Shown: one piece after another, positions 7,150-14,089 of the stretch | Layout of the letters: the number at the start of each line of letters is the position of its first letter | Numbering within the stretch: position 1 is the first letter of the stretch | Source: Paractinoplanes aksuensis | GTDB taxonomy: Bacteria > Actinomycetota > Actinomycetes > Mycobacteriales > Micromonosporaceae | Direction: 5' to 3' | Assembly: GCF_024137025.1 (NCBI RefSeq) | Contig: NZ_JAMYJR010000021.1 | Coordinates: 124,001-188,000, forward strand | DNA: 64,000 bases | Translations under genes and position numbers: made by a program | The notes under the pieces: model-generated | Told to the model about the DNA's origin: nothing | The model's input: the letters and a program-made list of their open reading frames with translations, nothing else | Databases searched by the model: none

Positions 7150-7583
7150 GAATTCGCGCCGTCCTGGCCCGGCTACTCACCGGCGACGCCATACCGGCGG
7201 CCGGCAGCAGTAGCCGGGCCGCGACCAGAGATCACGTTGAACCACGCACCGTGTGGCGGCCGACCGCACGCAGCGCCTACGGCCGCTACATCCAAGCAAC
7301 TGAGCACCGGCAGGCCGCGATCGAGGCCATCCACCAGCGCGGCCGAGAGCAAGGCATCGACCCGAAAGAGGTGCTCGCCGCGATGGACCACCTCGACCAC
7401 GTGCTCCGCACCCGCGGCTGGCACCCCGAGCAGTTCGACCACGGCTTCGACGACGAAGCCCGGATCGACGACCACGTCACCGGGGTGGACGTCGATTACG
7501 ACCCCCGCATGGCCGCCTACGACGCCCAGCGCCGTGACGCCACCCAGCAGTCCCGGCAACGGATCCAGGAGGATACCCCGTGA
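7146..7583 (+). CDS. small AICE hypothetical protein
   Basis: A 145-residue soluble protein from GTG 7146 with GGAGGG 5-6 bases upstream. It is mixed in charge, with a helical centre (residues about 45-95) followed by an acidic stretch with repeated Asp-Asp and Asp-His pairs. I see no catalytic motif that I can name. It is coupled at both ends: its start overlaps the previous stop and its own TGA overlaps the next GTG. It belongs to the row of small orphan genes between clt and the methyltransferase. Confidence 0.55.
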   Translation: MRIRAVLARLLTGDAIPAAGSSSRAATRDHVEPRTVWRPTARSAYGRYIQATEHRQAAIEAIHQRGREQGIDPKEVLAAMDHLDHVLRTRGWHPEQFDHGFDDEARIDDHVTGVDVDYDPRMAAYDAQRRDATQQSRQRIQEDTP

Positions 7584-8308
7584 ATACCCAGCCGATCATC
7601 CGGGCCGCCGCACGCATCGCCACCCAGCTCGACCAGCGAGGCAACTCCGACCTGGCCGGCCTGCCCGAGACCCTGTGCCGCGCCCTGAAGGTGCAGGAAG
7701 AGGCGGGTGAGATGGCTCAGGCCGTCATCGGCGTGCTGGGTCAGAATCCGCGCAAGGGCGTCACCCACACCTGGGACGACGTCGTCGCCGAGGCCATCGA
7801 CGTCGTCATGTCGGCCCTCGTGTTCGCCGAGACCGTCACCCGCGAACACCTGGAGTACACCCTGGCCGACCGCCTCGCCGGGCGTCTCGAACAGCTCGCC
7901 CGCCGCGCCGCCGCTTCCGGCGCCCCCGACCTCCAACCGGCCGACAACGAGCCGGCGGACGACGACGGGCCTGACACGCGGCGGGCCGCGACCCTGCGGT
8001 GGCTACTGGCCATGCACACCGAGCACCGGCTGACGCTGCCCATGGACTTCACCGGCTACGACACCGGCACCCTGATGCTGCGCCTCGATGACGACCAGGC
8101 CGACGAGGTGCACCACTGGGCAGCCCTGCTCGGCATCCCAGTCACCGTCCGCGAGGTCCGCCACAGCGGACGGCAGTACAACCGGGTCAAAGCCGATTCG
8201 GACTACGGCAGCGACGTCACCGGCCTCGGCTGGCACCGGGTCGAGATCACCTCGTGCTGCGACGACCAGCCGATCGACGACCAGGCGCCGCTGGCGGTGG
8301 CCGCATGA
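7580..8308 (+). CDS. MazG-like NTP pyrophosphohydrolase domain protein
   Basis: A 242-residue two-part protein. Residues about 1-110 resemble the all-alpha NTP-PPase (MazG/dUTPase-like) fold: Glu-Glu-Ala-Gly-Glu near residue 37, then Trp-Asp-Asp-Val-Val-Ala-Glu-Ala-Ile-Asp-Val, giving the usual E-x-x-E plus E-x-x-D metal-binding set. The second half is a separate, unrecognised domain. Such enzymes hydrolyse nucleoside triphosphates to monophosphate and pyrophosphate. pSAM2 carries a Nudix protein, Pif, that limits redundant exchange; a different nucleotide hydrolase here could play a similar part, which is only an analogy. GTG 7580 overlaps the previous stop and its TGA overlaps the next ATG. 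Confidence 0.6.
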   Translation: MNTQPIIRAAARIATQLDQRGNSDLAGLPETLCRALKVQEEAGEMAQAVIGVLGQNPRKGVTHTWDDVVAEAIDVVMSALVFAETVTREHLEYTLADRLAGRLEQLARRAAASGAPDLQPADNEPADDDGPDTRRAATLRWLLAMHTEHRLTLPMDFTGYDTGTLMLRLDDDQADEVHHWAALLGIPVTVREVRHSGRQYNRVKADSDYGSDVTGLGWHRVEITSCCDDQPIDDQAPLAVAA

Positions 8309-8637
8309 ACATCCGACTGATGGGCGACGGCGACCAGGTCGCCGCCATGGTCGCTGCGTTGGAAAGCGCGCCCGGCCTGCGGATCACCACCGTGTCCCGG
8401 CCCAGCGCCTACCGCCGTGACCCGCAACAGATGCGCATCGACCTCGACGCCGAGATCCTCCGCGACCTTCGGCGGCGCGGCGGCTGCCCGGACTGCATCT
8501 GCGACCCTGACCTCTGCCTGGCCGACCAGCAGGGCACACACTGCGAGCAGGTGTCATGCTGCGCCTGCCTGCATGGTTGCCCTACAGACGAACACGACAT
8601 GACCCGCACGCCGGACCACATCCGGGCGGTGGCCTGA
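8305..8637 (+). CDS. Cys-rich small AICE protein
   Basis: A 110-residue protein from ATG 8305 (ATGA overlap with the MazG-like gene). The N-terminal half is predicted alpha/beta. Residues about 63-95 hold nine Cys in a dense pattern (Cys-x2-Cys-x-Cys-x4-Cys, then a lone Cys, Cys-Cys-x-Cys and a final Cys before Pro) suited to two zinc sites or an Fe-S cluster. The stop overlaps the start of the methyltransferase gene (TGATG), so the two are coupled. I do not recognise the family; a DNA-binding adaptor is possible. Confidence 0.55.
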   Translation: MNIRLMGDGDQVAAMVAALESAPGLRITTVSRPSAYRRDPQQMRIDLDAEILRDLRRRGGCPDCICDPDLCLADQQGTHCEQVSCCACLHGCPTDEHDMTRTPDHIRAVA

Positions 8638-10343
8638 TGCTGACCGTGGCGGACTACTTCTGCGGCGCCGGTGGCTCATCCTCGGGCATGGAGCAGGTAC
8701 CCGGGGTGCGAGTCGTGATGGCCGCCAACCACTGGGACCTGGCCATCGCCACCCACAACGCGAACCTGCCGCACGCCGACCACGACGTCGCCGACGTCGC
8801 CGCGATCGACCCGCGCCGGCACCCGACCACGGATATCGGCTGGTTCTCCCCGGAGTGCACCAACTGGTCGATCGCCCGGGGCAAGAAGGTCGACTACGAC
8901 GGCAAGCCGACCCAGCTCAACCTGTTCGACCAGGCCGACGAGCGGCCGTTGCCGGACGAGGCCGCCCAGCGTTCCCGGATGCTGATGCAGGACGTGCCCC
9001 GGTTCACCGAGGTGCACCGGTACCGGGCGGTGGTCGTGGAGAACGTCACCGACGTGCTGATGTGGGAGCACCTCGATGTGTGGCTGTCCCGGATGGCCGC
9101 GCTCGGCTACGCCCATCGGATCGTGGTGCTCAACAGCGCGTTCGCCTCGGCGTTCGGGCCGGGAGCGCCGCAACTGCGCGACCGGGTGTACTTCGTGTTC
9201 TGGCGCCGGCAGTACCGGGCGCCGGACTTCGCGAAGTGGACCCGCCCGCGCGCATGGTGCGCGTCCTGCGGGGACGTGCGGGCGGTCATGGTGACCAAGC
9301 CGGGCAAGCGTCGGGCGATGCGCTACGGCCAGCAGTACCACTACCGCTGCCCGCACGCGACCTGCCGCGGGGCGCGGGTGTCGCCGTACGTGCTGCCCGC
9401 AGCCTCGGCGATCGACTGGACGATCACCGGGCAGCGCATCGGTGACCGGGCTCGGCCGTTGCAGCCCAAGACCCTCGCCCGTGTCGAAGCTGGGCTCCAG
9501 CGCTACGCCGGGCCGGTCACTGTCGAAGCGGCCGGGCAAACCTTCGAGCGCCGCCCCGGCGTCCGCTCCTGGCCGGTGCACCGCCCGCTCACGGCGGTGC
9601 ACACCACAGCGTCCAAGGCGGTGGCCTGCCCGCCGCTGCTGATCCCGGCCGGCGGCACGTGGAACGACGCCGCACAGCCGGTCGATGTGCCGATGCGCTC
9701 CCGCACGACCCGGGAGACCGAGGCCGTCCTGATGCCGCAACCGCTCGTGGTGCCCGTGGAAGGCCGCGACGGCAAACAGGCCCGGCCCGCCTCGGCGCCG
9801 CTGCGCGCCCAGACGGCCCGGGCCGAGAACGCGCTGGTGGTGCCGCTGCGCAACAACGGGGTGGCCACCCCCGCCGCACGGCATCCGTTGCGCACCTTCG
9901 CCGCCGGGGGCACCCACCTCGGGGTGGTGATGCGCAACAACACCACCCGCGGCGCGGGCGGCGAGATGTCCACCCCGCTCGATGAGCCGCTGCGGGCGCT
10001 GACCACGGCCGGGCATCAGTCGCTGGTCCGCTGGGACCACGTGCTGATGCCCTACGACGGGCGAGGCCTGCGACCGCTCGATGTGCCACTGCCCGCACAG
10101 ACCACTGTCGCCGGGGACGCCGTCGTCGGCACGAGCATCGCCGTTGAGGACTGCACGTTCCGGATGCTGGAGGTCGACGAGATCCGCGCCGGGATGGCCT
10201 TCACCCCCGGCTACGTGCTGCTGGGCAGCAAACGCGAACGGGTGCGGATGCTCGGCAACGCCGTCACCCCACCCGCCGCCCGCGACCTGGTCGCCGCCGT
10301 GGTGGAGGCCATCACCGGCGAACAGTTCGACCTGACGGCATGA
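8637..10343 (+). CDS. DNA (cytosine-5) methyltransferase with Pro-Glu-Cys motif
   Basis: A 568-residue C5-methyltransferase. Motif I is Asp-Tyr-Phe-Cys-Gly-Ala-Gly-Gly near residue 6, motif IV is Ser-Pro-Glu-Cys-Thr-Asn-Trp-Ser near 73 in place of the usual Pro-Pro-Cys, motif VI is Glu-Asn-Val near 134, motif VIII is Gln-Leu-Arg-Asp-Arg near 180, and motif X is Gly-Asn-Ala-Val-Thr-Pro-Pro-Ala-Ala near the C-terminus. The long target-recognition region has a Cys4 zinc-ribbon-like element (about residues 202-241) and about five degenerate 40-residue repeats built around a Pro-Leu-Arg-x-x-Thr-Thr core. The Pro-Glu-Cys form is familiar from actinophage methylases. No partner nuclease is visible, so it is probably a solitary anti-restriction modifier. 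Confidence 0.88.
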   Translation: MLTVADYFCGAGGSSSGMEQVPGVRVVMAANHWDLAIATHNANLPHADHDVADVAAIDPRRHPTTDIGWFSPECTNWSIARGKKVDYDGKPTQLNLFDQADERPLPDEAAQRSRMLMQDVPRFTEVHRYRAVVVENVTDVLMWEHLDVWLSRMAALGYAHRIVVLNSAFASAFGPGAPQLRDRVYFVFWRRQYRAPDFAKWTRPRAWCASCGDVRAVMVTKPGKRRAMRYGQQYHYRCPHATCRGARVSPYVLPAASAIDWTITGQRIGDRARPLQPKTLARVEAGLQRYAGPVTVEAAGQTFERRPGVRSWPVHRPLTAVHTTASKAVACPPLLIPAGGTWNDAAQPVDVPMRSRTTRETEAVLMPQPLVVPVEGRDGKQARPASAPLRAQTARAENALVVPLRNNGVATPAARHPLRTFAAGGTHLGVVMRNNTTRGAGGEMSTPLDEPLRALTTAGHQSLVRWDHVLMPYDGRGLRPLDVPLPAQTTVAGDAVVGTSIAVEDCTFRMLEVDEIRAGMAFTPGYVLLGSKRERVRMLGNAVTPPAARDLVAAVVEAITGEQFDLTA

Positions 10344-10987
10344 CCGTGCGGCACCCGGCCGCGCTGGTCTGCGCGGCCGGGTGCGGCATCCCGCTGCATC
10401 CGGCCGCCGTCGCGGGCGGGCACACCACGCATCCCGGCTGTGACCCGGCCACCGCGCCTCGGCCTGCTGTTCGGCGGGTGTGGCGGTGGGCGTGTCTGAA
10501 CTGCCGCGACGGCGGTCCGGCCGACTCGGCCGCATGGGCCGCACATCTCGCGTGGGTGCATGACGTGTTCGCCTGCCCGGCCGCGCCGGACGTCAGTACC
10601 GCCGAGCGGGCGCTACGCATCGCCCGGCGCCGTGACCTGGCCGCCCGCTACCCGGATCAGGCGCCGCCCTGGCCGCCTGCCGATCGAGGAGAATCCCCAT
10701 GCTCGAGAACGGCCCGCTGCGGGCCGCCGCCCTCGCCCACGCCGCCCGCGGCTGGCCCGTCTTCCCGCTGCGCTGCGACAACCGGCCCCACGACGCCGAC
10801 CACCCCAAACGGCCGGCCTTCCCCGACCACGCCGAGGATCGGTGCACCGGCACGGACCCGCGCTGCCGGGACAGTCACGCCGGCTGGGAGCCCCGCGCCA
10901 CCACCGACGCGGCCCGCATCACCCGGGCGTGGGCGGGCACGCCGTACAACATCGGCATCGCGTGCGGCCCCGCCGGCCTTGTGGTGA
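10340..10987 (+). CDS. zinc-finger-like AICE protein, 3' end overlapping the primase gene
   Basis: ATG 10340 overlaps the methyltransferase stop (ATGA). The first about 120 residues look genuine: Cys-x3-Cys...His...His-x2-Cys followed by Cys-Leu-Asn-Cys and a His-x4-His-x5-Cys spacing, a pair of zinc-binding modules. No stop occurs before the primase start at 10699, and the frame runs 289 bases into that gene to 10987, giving 215 residues. The overlapped part is Pro/Arg/Thr-rich and looks like an unselected shadow frame, so the original stop was probably lost or the gene is frameshifted. A DNA-binding accessory role in replication or modification is possible. Confidence 0.5.
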   Translation: MTVRHPAALVCAAGCGIPLHPAAVAGGHTTHPGCDPATAPRPAVRRVWRWACLNCRDGGPADSAAWAAHLAWVHDVFACPAAPDVSTAERALRIARRRDLAARYPDQAPPWPPADRGESPCSRTARCGPPPSPTPPAAGPSSRCAATTGPTTPTTPNGRPSPTTPRIGAPARTRAAGTVTPAGSPAPPPTRPASPGRGRARRTTSASRAAPPALW

Positions 10988-11655
10988 TCGACCTCGACGT
11001 CCGTAAGCCCGCCGCCGTGCCGCCGGACGGCCACGACCGGTATGGACATGGCTGGGAGGTGTTCGCCGATCTCTGCGCCGCCAACGGGCGACCGGTGCCT
11101 GACGACACGTTCACCGTCGCGACCGGCAACGGTGGCCGGCACCTCTACTTCACCCACCCCGACGGGCCGCCGCTGCGCAACACCCAAGGCGACCGTGGCG
11201 GCCTCGGCTGGCTGATCGACACCCGCGCGCACGGCGGCTACGTCGTCGCGCCCGGCTCCACCGTCAGCGGCCGGGCCTACCAGGTGCTGCTCGACCGCCC
11301 GGCCGCGCCCCTACCCGCCTGGCTGACTGCCCTGCTGCGCCCGGCCGAGGTGGCCGGGCCACGCAAGGTACTGGGCGATTTCTCCGCATTTAGGCGGGGT
11401 GCGTACGTGCGGGCCGCCGTGGAACGCACCCTCGACCGGCTCGCCGCCGCGACGCCCGGCGGCCGCAACTTCGCCCTGTACATCGCGGCGACCTCGCTCG
11501 GGCAGCTCGCGGCCGGCGGCGCCCTGACCGAGGCCGAGGTGGCCGAGGCCCTCACCCCGACCGCACACGCGATCGGGCTGTCCGAGCGGGAAACCGCCCG
11601 CACCATCCGCTCCGGCCTGGCCGCCGGAGCCCGCGCACCGAGGAGGGTCGCATGA
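10699..11655 (+). CDS. primase-polymerase (Prim-Pol), AICE replication protein
   Basis: A 318-residue archaeo-eukaryotic primase-like bifunctional primase/polymerase, the RepPP class of AICE initiators. The N-terminal Prim-Pol domain shows Trp-Pro-Val-Phe-Pro-Leu, a catalytic Val-Val-Ile-Asp-Leu-Asp-Val near residue 95 (two metal-binding Asp), and Gly-Gly-Arg-His-Leu-Tyr-Phe near 144 (the third motif His). A His/Cys-bearing insertion at about 27-60 may bind zinc. The C-terminal about 90 residues are helical. The start at ATG 10699 has GAGGAG 6-9 bases upstream. Its TGA overlaps the ATG of the partner ATPase gene. It presumably initiates at the iteron array downstream. Confidence 0.85.
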   Translation: MLENGPLRAAALAHAARGWPVFPLRCDNRPHDADHPKRPAFPDHAEDRCTGTDPRCRDSHAGWEPRATTDAARITRAWAGTPYNIGIACGPAGLVVIDLDVRKPAAVPPDGHDRYGHGWEVFADLCAANGRPVPDDTFTVATGNGGRHLYFTHPDGPPLRNTQGDRGGLGWLIDTRAHGGYVVAPGSTVSGRAYQVLLDRPAAPLPAWLTALLRPAEVAGPRKVLGDFSAFRRGAYVRAAVERTLDRLAAATPGGRNFALYIAATSLGQLAAGGALTEAEVAEALTPTAHAIGLSERETARTIRSGLAAGARAPRRVA

Positions 11656-13235
11656 GCGACGCCGAGATCCCCGCGGACCGGCGGCGGGTCAAGGTCGGCA
11701 CCGGCCCGGAAACGATCCGCACCCTCAAGCGAGAGCTGACCTGCGGGCTGCTGCCCGACACGTACGTGGCGGCCGGGGAGCTCGTGCACATGGAGACCGT
11801 CTCCGGTGGCCTGCCCAGCGCCGCCGATGAGGACAGCCCGCTACCGGTCGCCGCGAGCCAGCTCAACCCGGCCGGCCTGGCCGCGCTGCTGGCCGAACAC
11901 GCCCACGTCTACCGCACCAAGCACCGCAAGAACGCGGCCGGGGAGATGGAACCCTACGACGAGGAATGCACCCCACCGCGCGAAGTTCTCTCGGCGGTGC
12001 TGGCCGGGAAGACGTGGCCCGGGGTACCCGCGCTAAGGGCAATCATCGGCGCGCCGGTGCTACGCCGGGACGGCACCCTGTTGCAGGCGCCCGGCTACGA
12101 CCCGACCACCGGCCTCTACCTGGCCTCCAAAGTCGACCTGCCGCCCGTGCCCGACACCCCGACCGCGGAACAGGTGGCCGCCGCGCGGACGTTCCTGCTC
12201 GGCCGTTTCCTGCGCGACTTCCCGTGGTCGACACCGGCGGACCGGGCCAACTACGTGGCGCTTCTGGCCACGCCGATCCTGCGGCACTTCACCCGCAGCC
12301 TGACCCCGTTCGGGCTGATCGACGCGACCATGCCCGCCTCCGGCAAATCGATTCTGACCGGCGGGCCGGGCATGCTCTACGGCCAGAAAATCCTCACCTG
12401 GCCCGATGAGGACGGCGAACTCCGCAAGAGCATCACGGCCGTATTCGCCGAGCAGGTCGGCGTGGTCATCTGGGACAACCTGGCCGAAGGCACCGTCATC
12501 GACTCGGCCGTGCTGGCCCAGCTGATCACCCAACGGGAATGGTCCGACCGGCAACTCGGCGCCTCCCGCAACGTCGCCTCGGTCAACGACCGGCTGTGGA
12601 TGGCCACCGGCAACAACCTTCAGGTCGGCGGGGACATGGCCTCCCGAACGGTGCGGGTGCACCTCGATCCGAACATGCCGCACCCCGAGGCCCGCGACCA
12701 GTCCGGATTCGGCATCCCGCACCTGGACCAGTGGATCACCCTCCCGGCCAACCAGATGACCGTGCTGTGGCATCTGCTCGTGCTGGTGCTCGACTGGACC
12801 CGCGCCGGGGCACCACGATCCGGTGGGATCTCGATGCGGCAGTTCACCCCGTGGGCGCAAGCCCTCGGCGGATTCCTCACCCATCACGGCATCGAGGGTT
12901 TCCTGACCAACATCACCGAGGTGCGCGAGGTTGACGAGGATGCCACCCGCTGGCGCGGTTTCCTGTCGGCCTGGCACGAACGCCACGGTGATTCGCTGGT
13001 CACCGCGGCGCAGCTTCGGCGTAGCGCCGAACCGATGCAGCTCGGCGGGGACCTGCACGACCCGTGGGACGGGCTGTTCATTACCAGCAAGAACGGCCGG
13101 CTGCCCAACGCGATCGTGCTCGGCCGGATGCTCACCGGCCAAAACGGCAGGTGGCGCGGCGAATACGTGCTCCGCGCAGAGCCCTCCGAACGCGGTGACC
13201 GGTCCGTGTTCCGGGTTGAGCACCACGACGGATGA
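11652..13235 (+). CDS. replication-associated P-loop ATPase/helicase-like protein
   Basis: A 527-residue protein translationally coupled to the Prim-Pol gene (ATGA). An N-terminal region of about 200 residues precedes a P-loop core: a Walker A variant Ala-Thr-Met-Pro-Ala-Ser-Gly-Lys-Ser near 226 and a Walker B Val-Val-Ile-Trp-Asp-Asn near 270, followed by Ala-Thr-Gly-Asn-Asn resembling a sensor motif. This layout is like the DNA-dependent ATPases that accompany primases on phages and plasmids. The C-terminus is a predicted winged-helix-like basic region. Together with Prim-Pol it should melt and prime the origin. It is the last gene before the 12-copy GCGGAGAT array. Confidence 0.75.
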   Translation: MSDAEIPADRRRVKVGTGPETIRTLKRELTCGLLPDTYVAAGELVHMETVSGGLPSAADEDSPLPVAASQLNPAGLAALLAEHAHVYRTKHRKNAAGEMEPYDEECTPPREVLSAVLAGKTWPGVPALRAIIGAPVLRRDGTLLQAPGYDPTTGLYLASKVDLPPVPDTPTAEQVAAARTFLLGRFLRDFPWSTPADRANYVALLATPILRHFTRSLTPFGLIDATMPASGKSILTGGPGMLYGQKILTWPDEDGELRKSITAVFAEQVGVVIWDNLAEGTVIDSAVLAQLITQREWSDRQLGASRNVASVNDRLWMATGNNLQVGGDMASRTVRVHLDPNMPHPEARDQSGFGIPHLDQWITLPANQMTVLWHLLVLVLDWTRAGAPRSGGISMRQFTPWAQALGGFLTHHGIEGFLTNITEVREVDEDATRWRGFLSAWHERHGDSLVTAAQLRRSAEPMQLGGDLHDPWDGLFITSKNGRLPNAIVLGRMLTGQNGRWRGEYVLRAEPSERGDRSVFRVEHHDG

Positions 13236-13251
13236 CCTCAAACCGCTGAAA

Positions 13252-13471
13252 CATCTCCGCATCTCCGCAAGCCACCGAAGAAAGGTTGCTCTACCAGCCA
13301 AAACAGGCTGCGGAGATGAGCTGCCACCGATCTCCGCACATCTCCGCATCTCCGCAACCTGGACCCCTCCCAAGATCATGCGGAGATGCGGAGATGTGCG
13401 GAGATGGCTTCCGAGCATCTCCGCACCACAAAACCGCAGGTCAAACGCCCTGCTGCGGAGATGCGGAGATG
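13252..13471 (+). other. 12-copy GCGGAGAT iteron array, candidate AICE replication origin
   Basis: The 481-base gap between the replication ATPase and xis has no convincing gene. It holds twelve perfect GCGGAGAT copies: plus strand at 13310, 13380, 13388, 13398, 13455 and 13463; minus strand ending at 13260, 13268, 13337, 13347, 13355 and 13424. Several pairs are spaced by exactly 8 bp. Clustered direct and inverted 8-mers beside the replication genes fit a Rep-binding origin or an incompatibility locus. Beyond 13471 I see only a 6-bp hairpin (13667-13686) before xis. Confidence 0.65.
13330..13405 (+). repeat. 27-bp perfect inverted repeat inside the iteron array
   Basis: Arms 13330-13356 and 13379-13405 are perfect reverse complements around a 22-base loop, each carrying three GCGGAGAT copies. 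The structure could extrude as a cruciform for priming, terminate the replication operon, or serve as a double-strand initiation site. Confidence 0.85.
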
Positions 13472-13716
13472 TTTCAGCCATCCCAGCCCGATTCGACACA
13501 GCGCAGAACCCCGACCGCCTCAGAGCCACCCAGGCCAAACCGCCCTTGCCAAACCCCTCACCCGGCACAGATCTTGGCTCCACGGCGCCCTGAACGGCGC
13601 GATGTAAGGCCCGCTGCTACGGCTCGTGGCAGACGCATCTCGTAACCCCTCACCCGCTCGGATCGGGCCTGACGGTCCGTTCAGGCGGGCCGCGAAGTAC
13701 TACCGAGGAGCCTCTC

Positions 13717-14061
13717 GTGGCATCTCCGCTGAACGTCTCTCCTTCGACACCCGAGATTTACACCGCTGCCGAGGCCGCAGAGATCCTTCGGGTGAAGCGG
13801 ACCTGGTTGGAAAGAAAGGCTGCCGCTCGGCGAATTCCGTTCACCATGCTCGGCGGCAGCTACCGGTTCACTCCCGAGCATCTGCAAGAAATAGTCCGCA
13901 AATTCGAAGAGTTTCCTACCGTCGTCGCCGACTCGCCTGGTCGGACGGACACGGCCTCTCGACGTCCCAGGCGAAAGCCAGCCGAGCCGTCCGATCCGAG
14001 TGTCGTTCCGCTTCGGCCCCGGCAACCTCAAACGCACCGCCAGAACAACCTCGCTGCCTGA
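13717..14061 (+). CDS. xis: excisionase (MerR-like HTH)
   Basis: A 114-residue small DNA-binding protein from GTG 13717, 6 bases after GAGGAG. Residues about 14-65 form the excisionase-type winged helix-turn-helix: Tyr-Thr-Ala-Ala-Glu-Ala-Ala-Glu-Ile-Leu-Arg-Val, then Trp-Leu-Glu-Arg-Lys and Gly-Gly-Ser-Tyr-Arg-Phe. The C-terminal 40 residues are basic, Pro/Arg-rich and disordered. It would bind att DNA and direct the integrase to excision. It lies 28 bases before int. Codon choice in xis and int is less GC-biased than in the replication genes, suggesting a separately acquired recombination module. Confidence 0.88.
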   Translation: MASPLNVSPSTPEIYTAAEAAEILRVKRTWLERKAAARRIPFTMLGGSYRFTPEHLQEIVRKFEEFPTVVADSPGRTDTASRRPRRKPAEPSDPSVVPLRPRQPQTHRQNNLAA

Positions 14062-14089
14062 TCCGTCGAAAATCAGAAGGAAGAACAGC

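Noticed and set aside
13252..13471. GCGGAGAT array as a CRISPR
   Set aside because: Units are 8 bp, occur in both orientations, and have no uniform spacers or cas genes.
12931..13645. Open frames running through the GCGGAGAT array
   Set aside because: Their translations consist largely of the repeated 8-mer (Cys-Gly-Asp-Ala-Glu-Met and similar), start inside the upstream gene and match no protein pattern.
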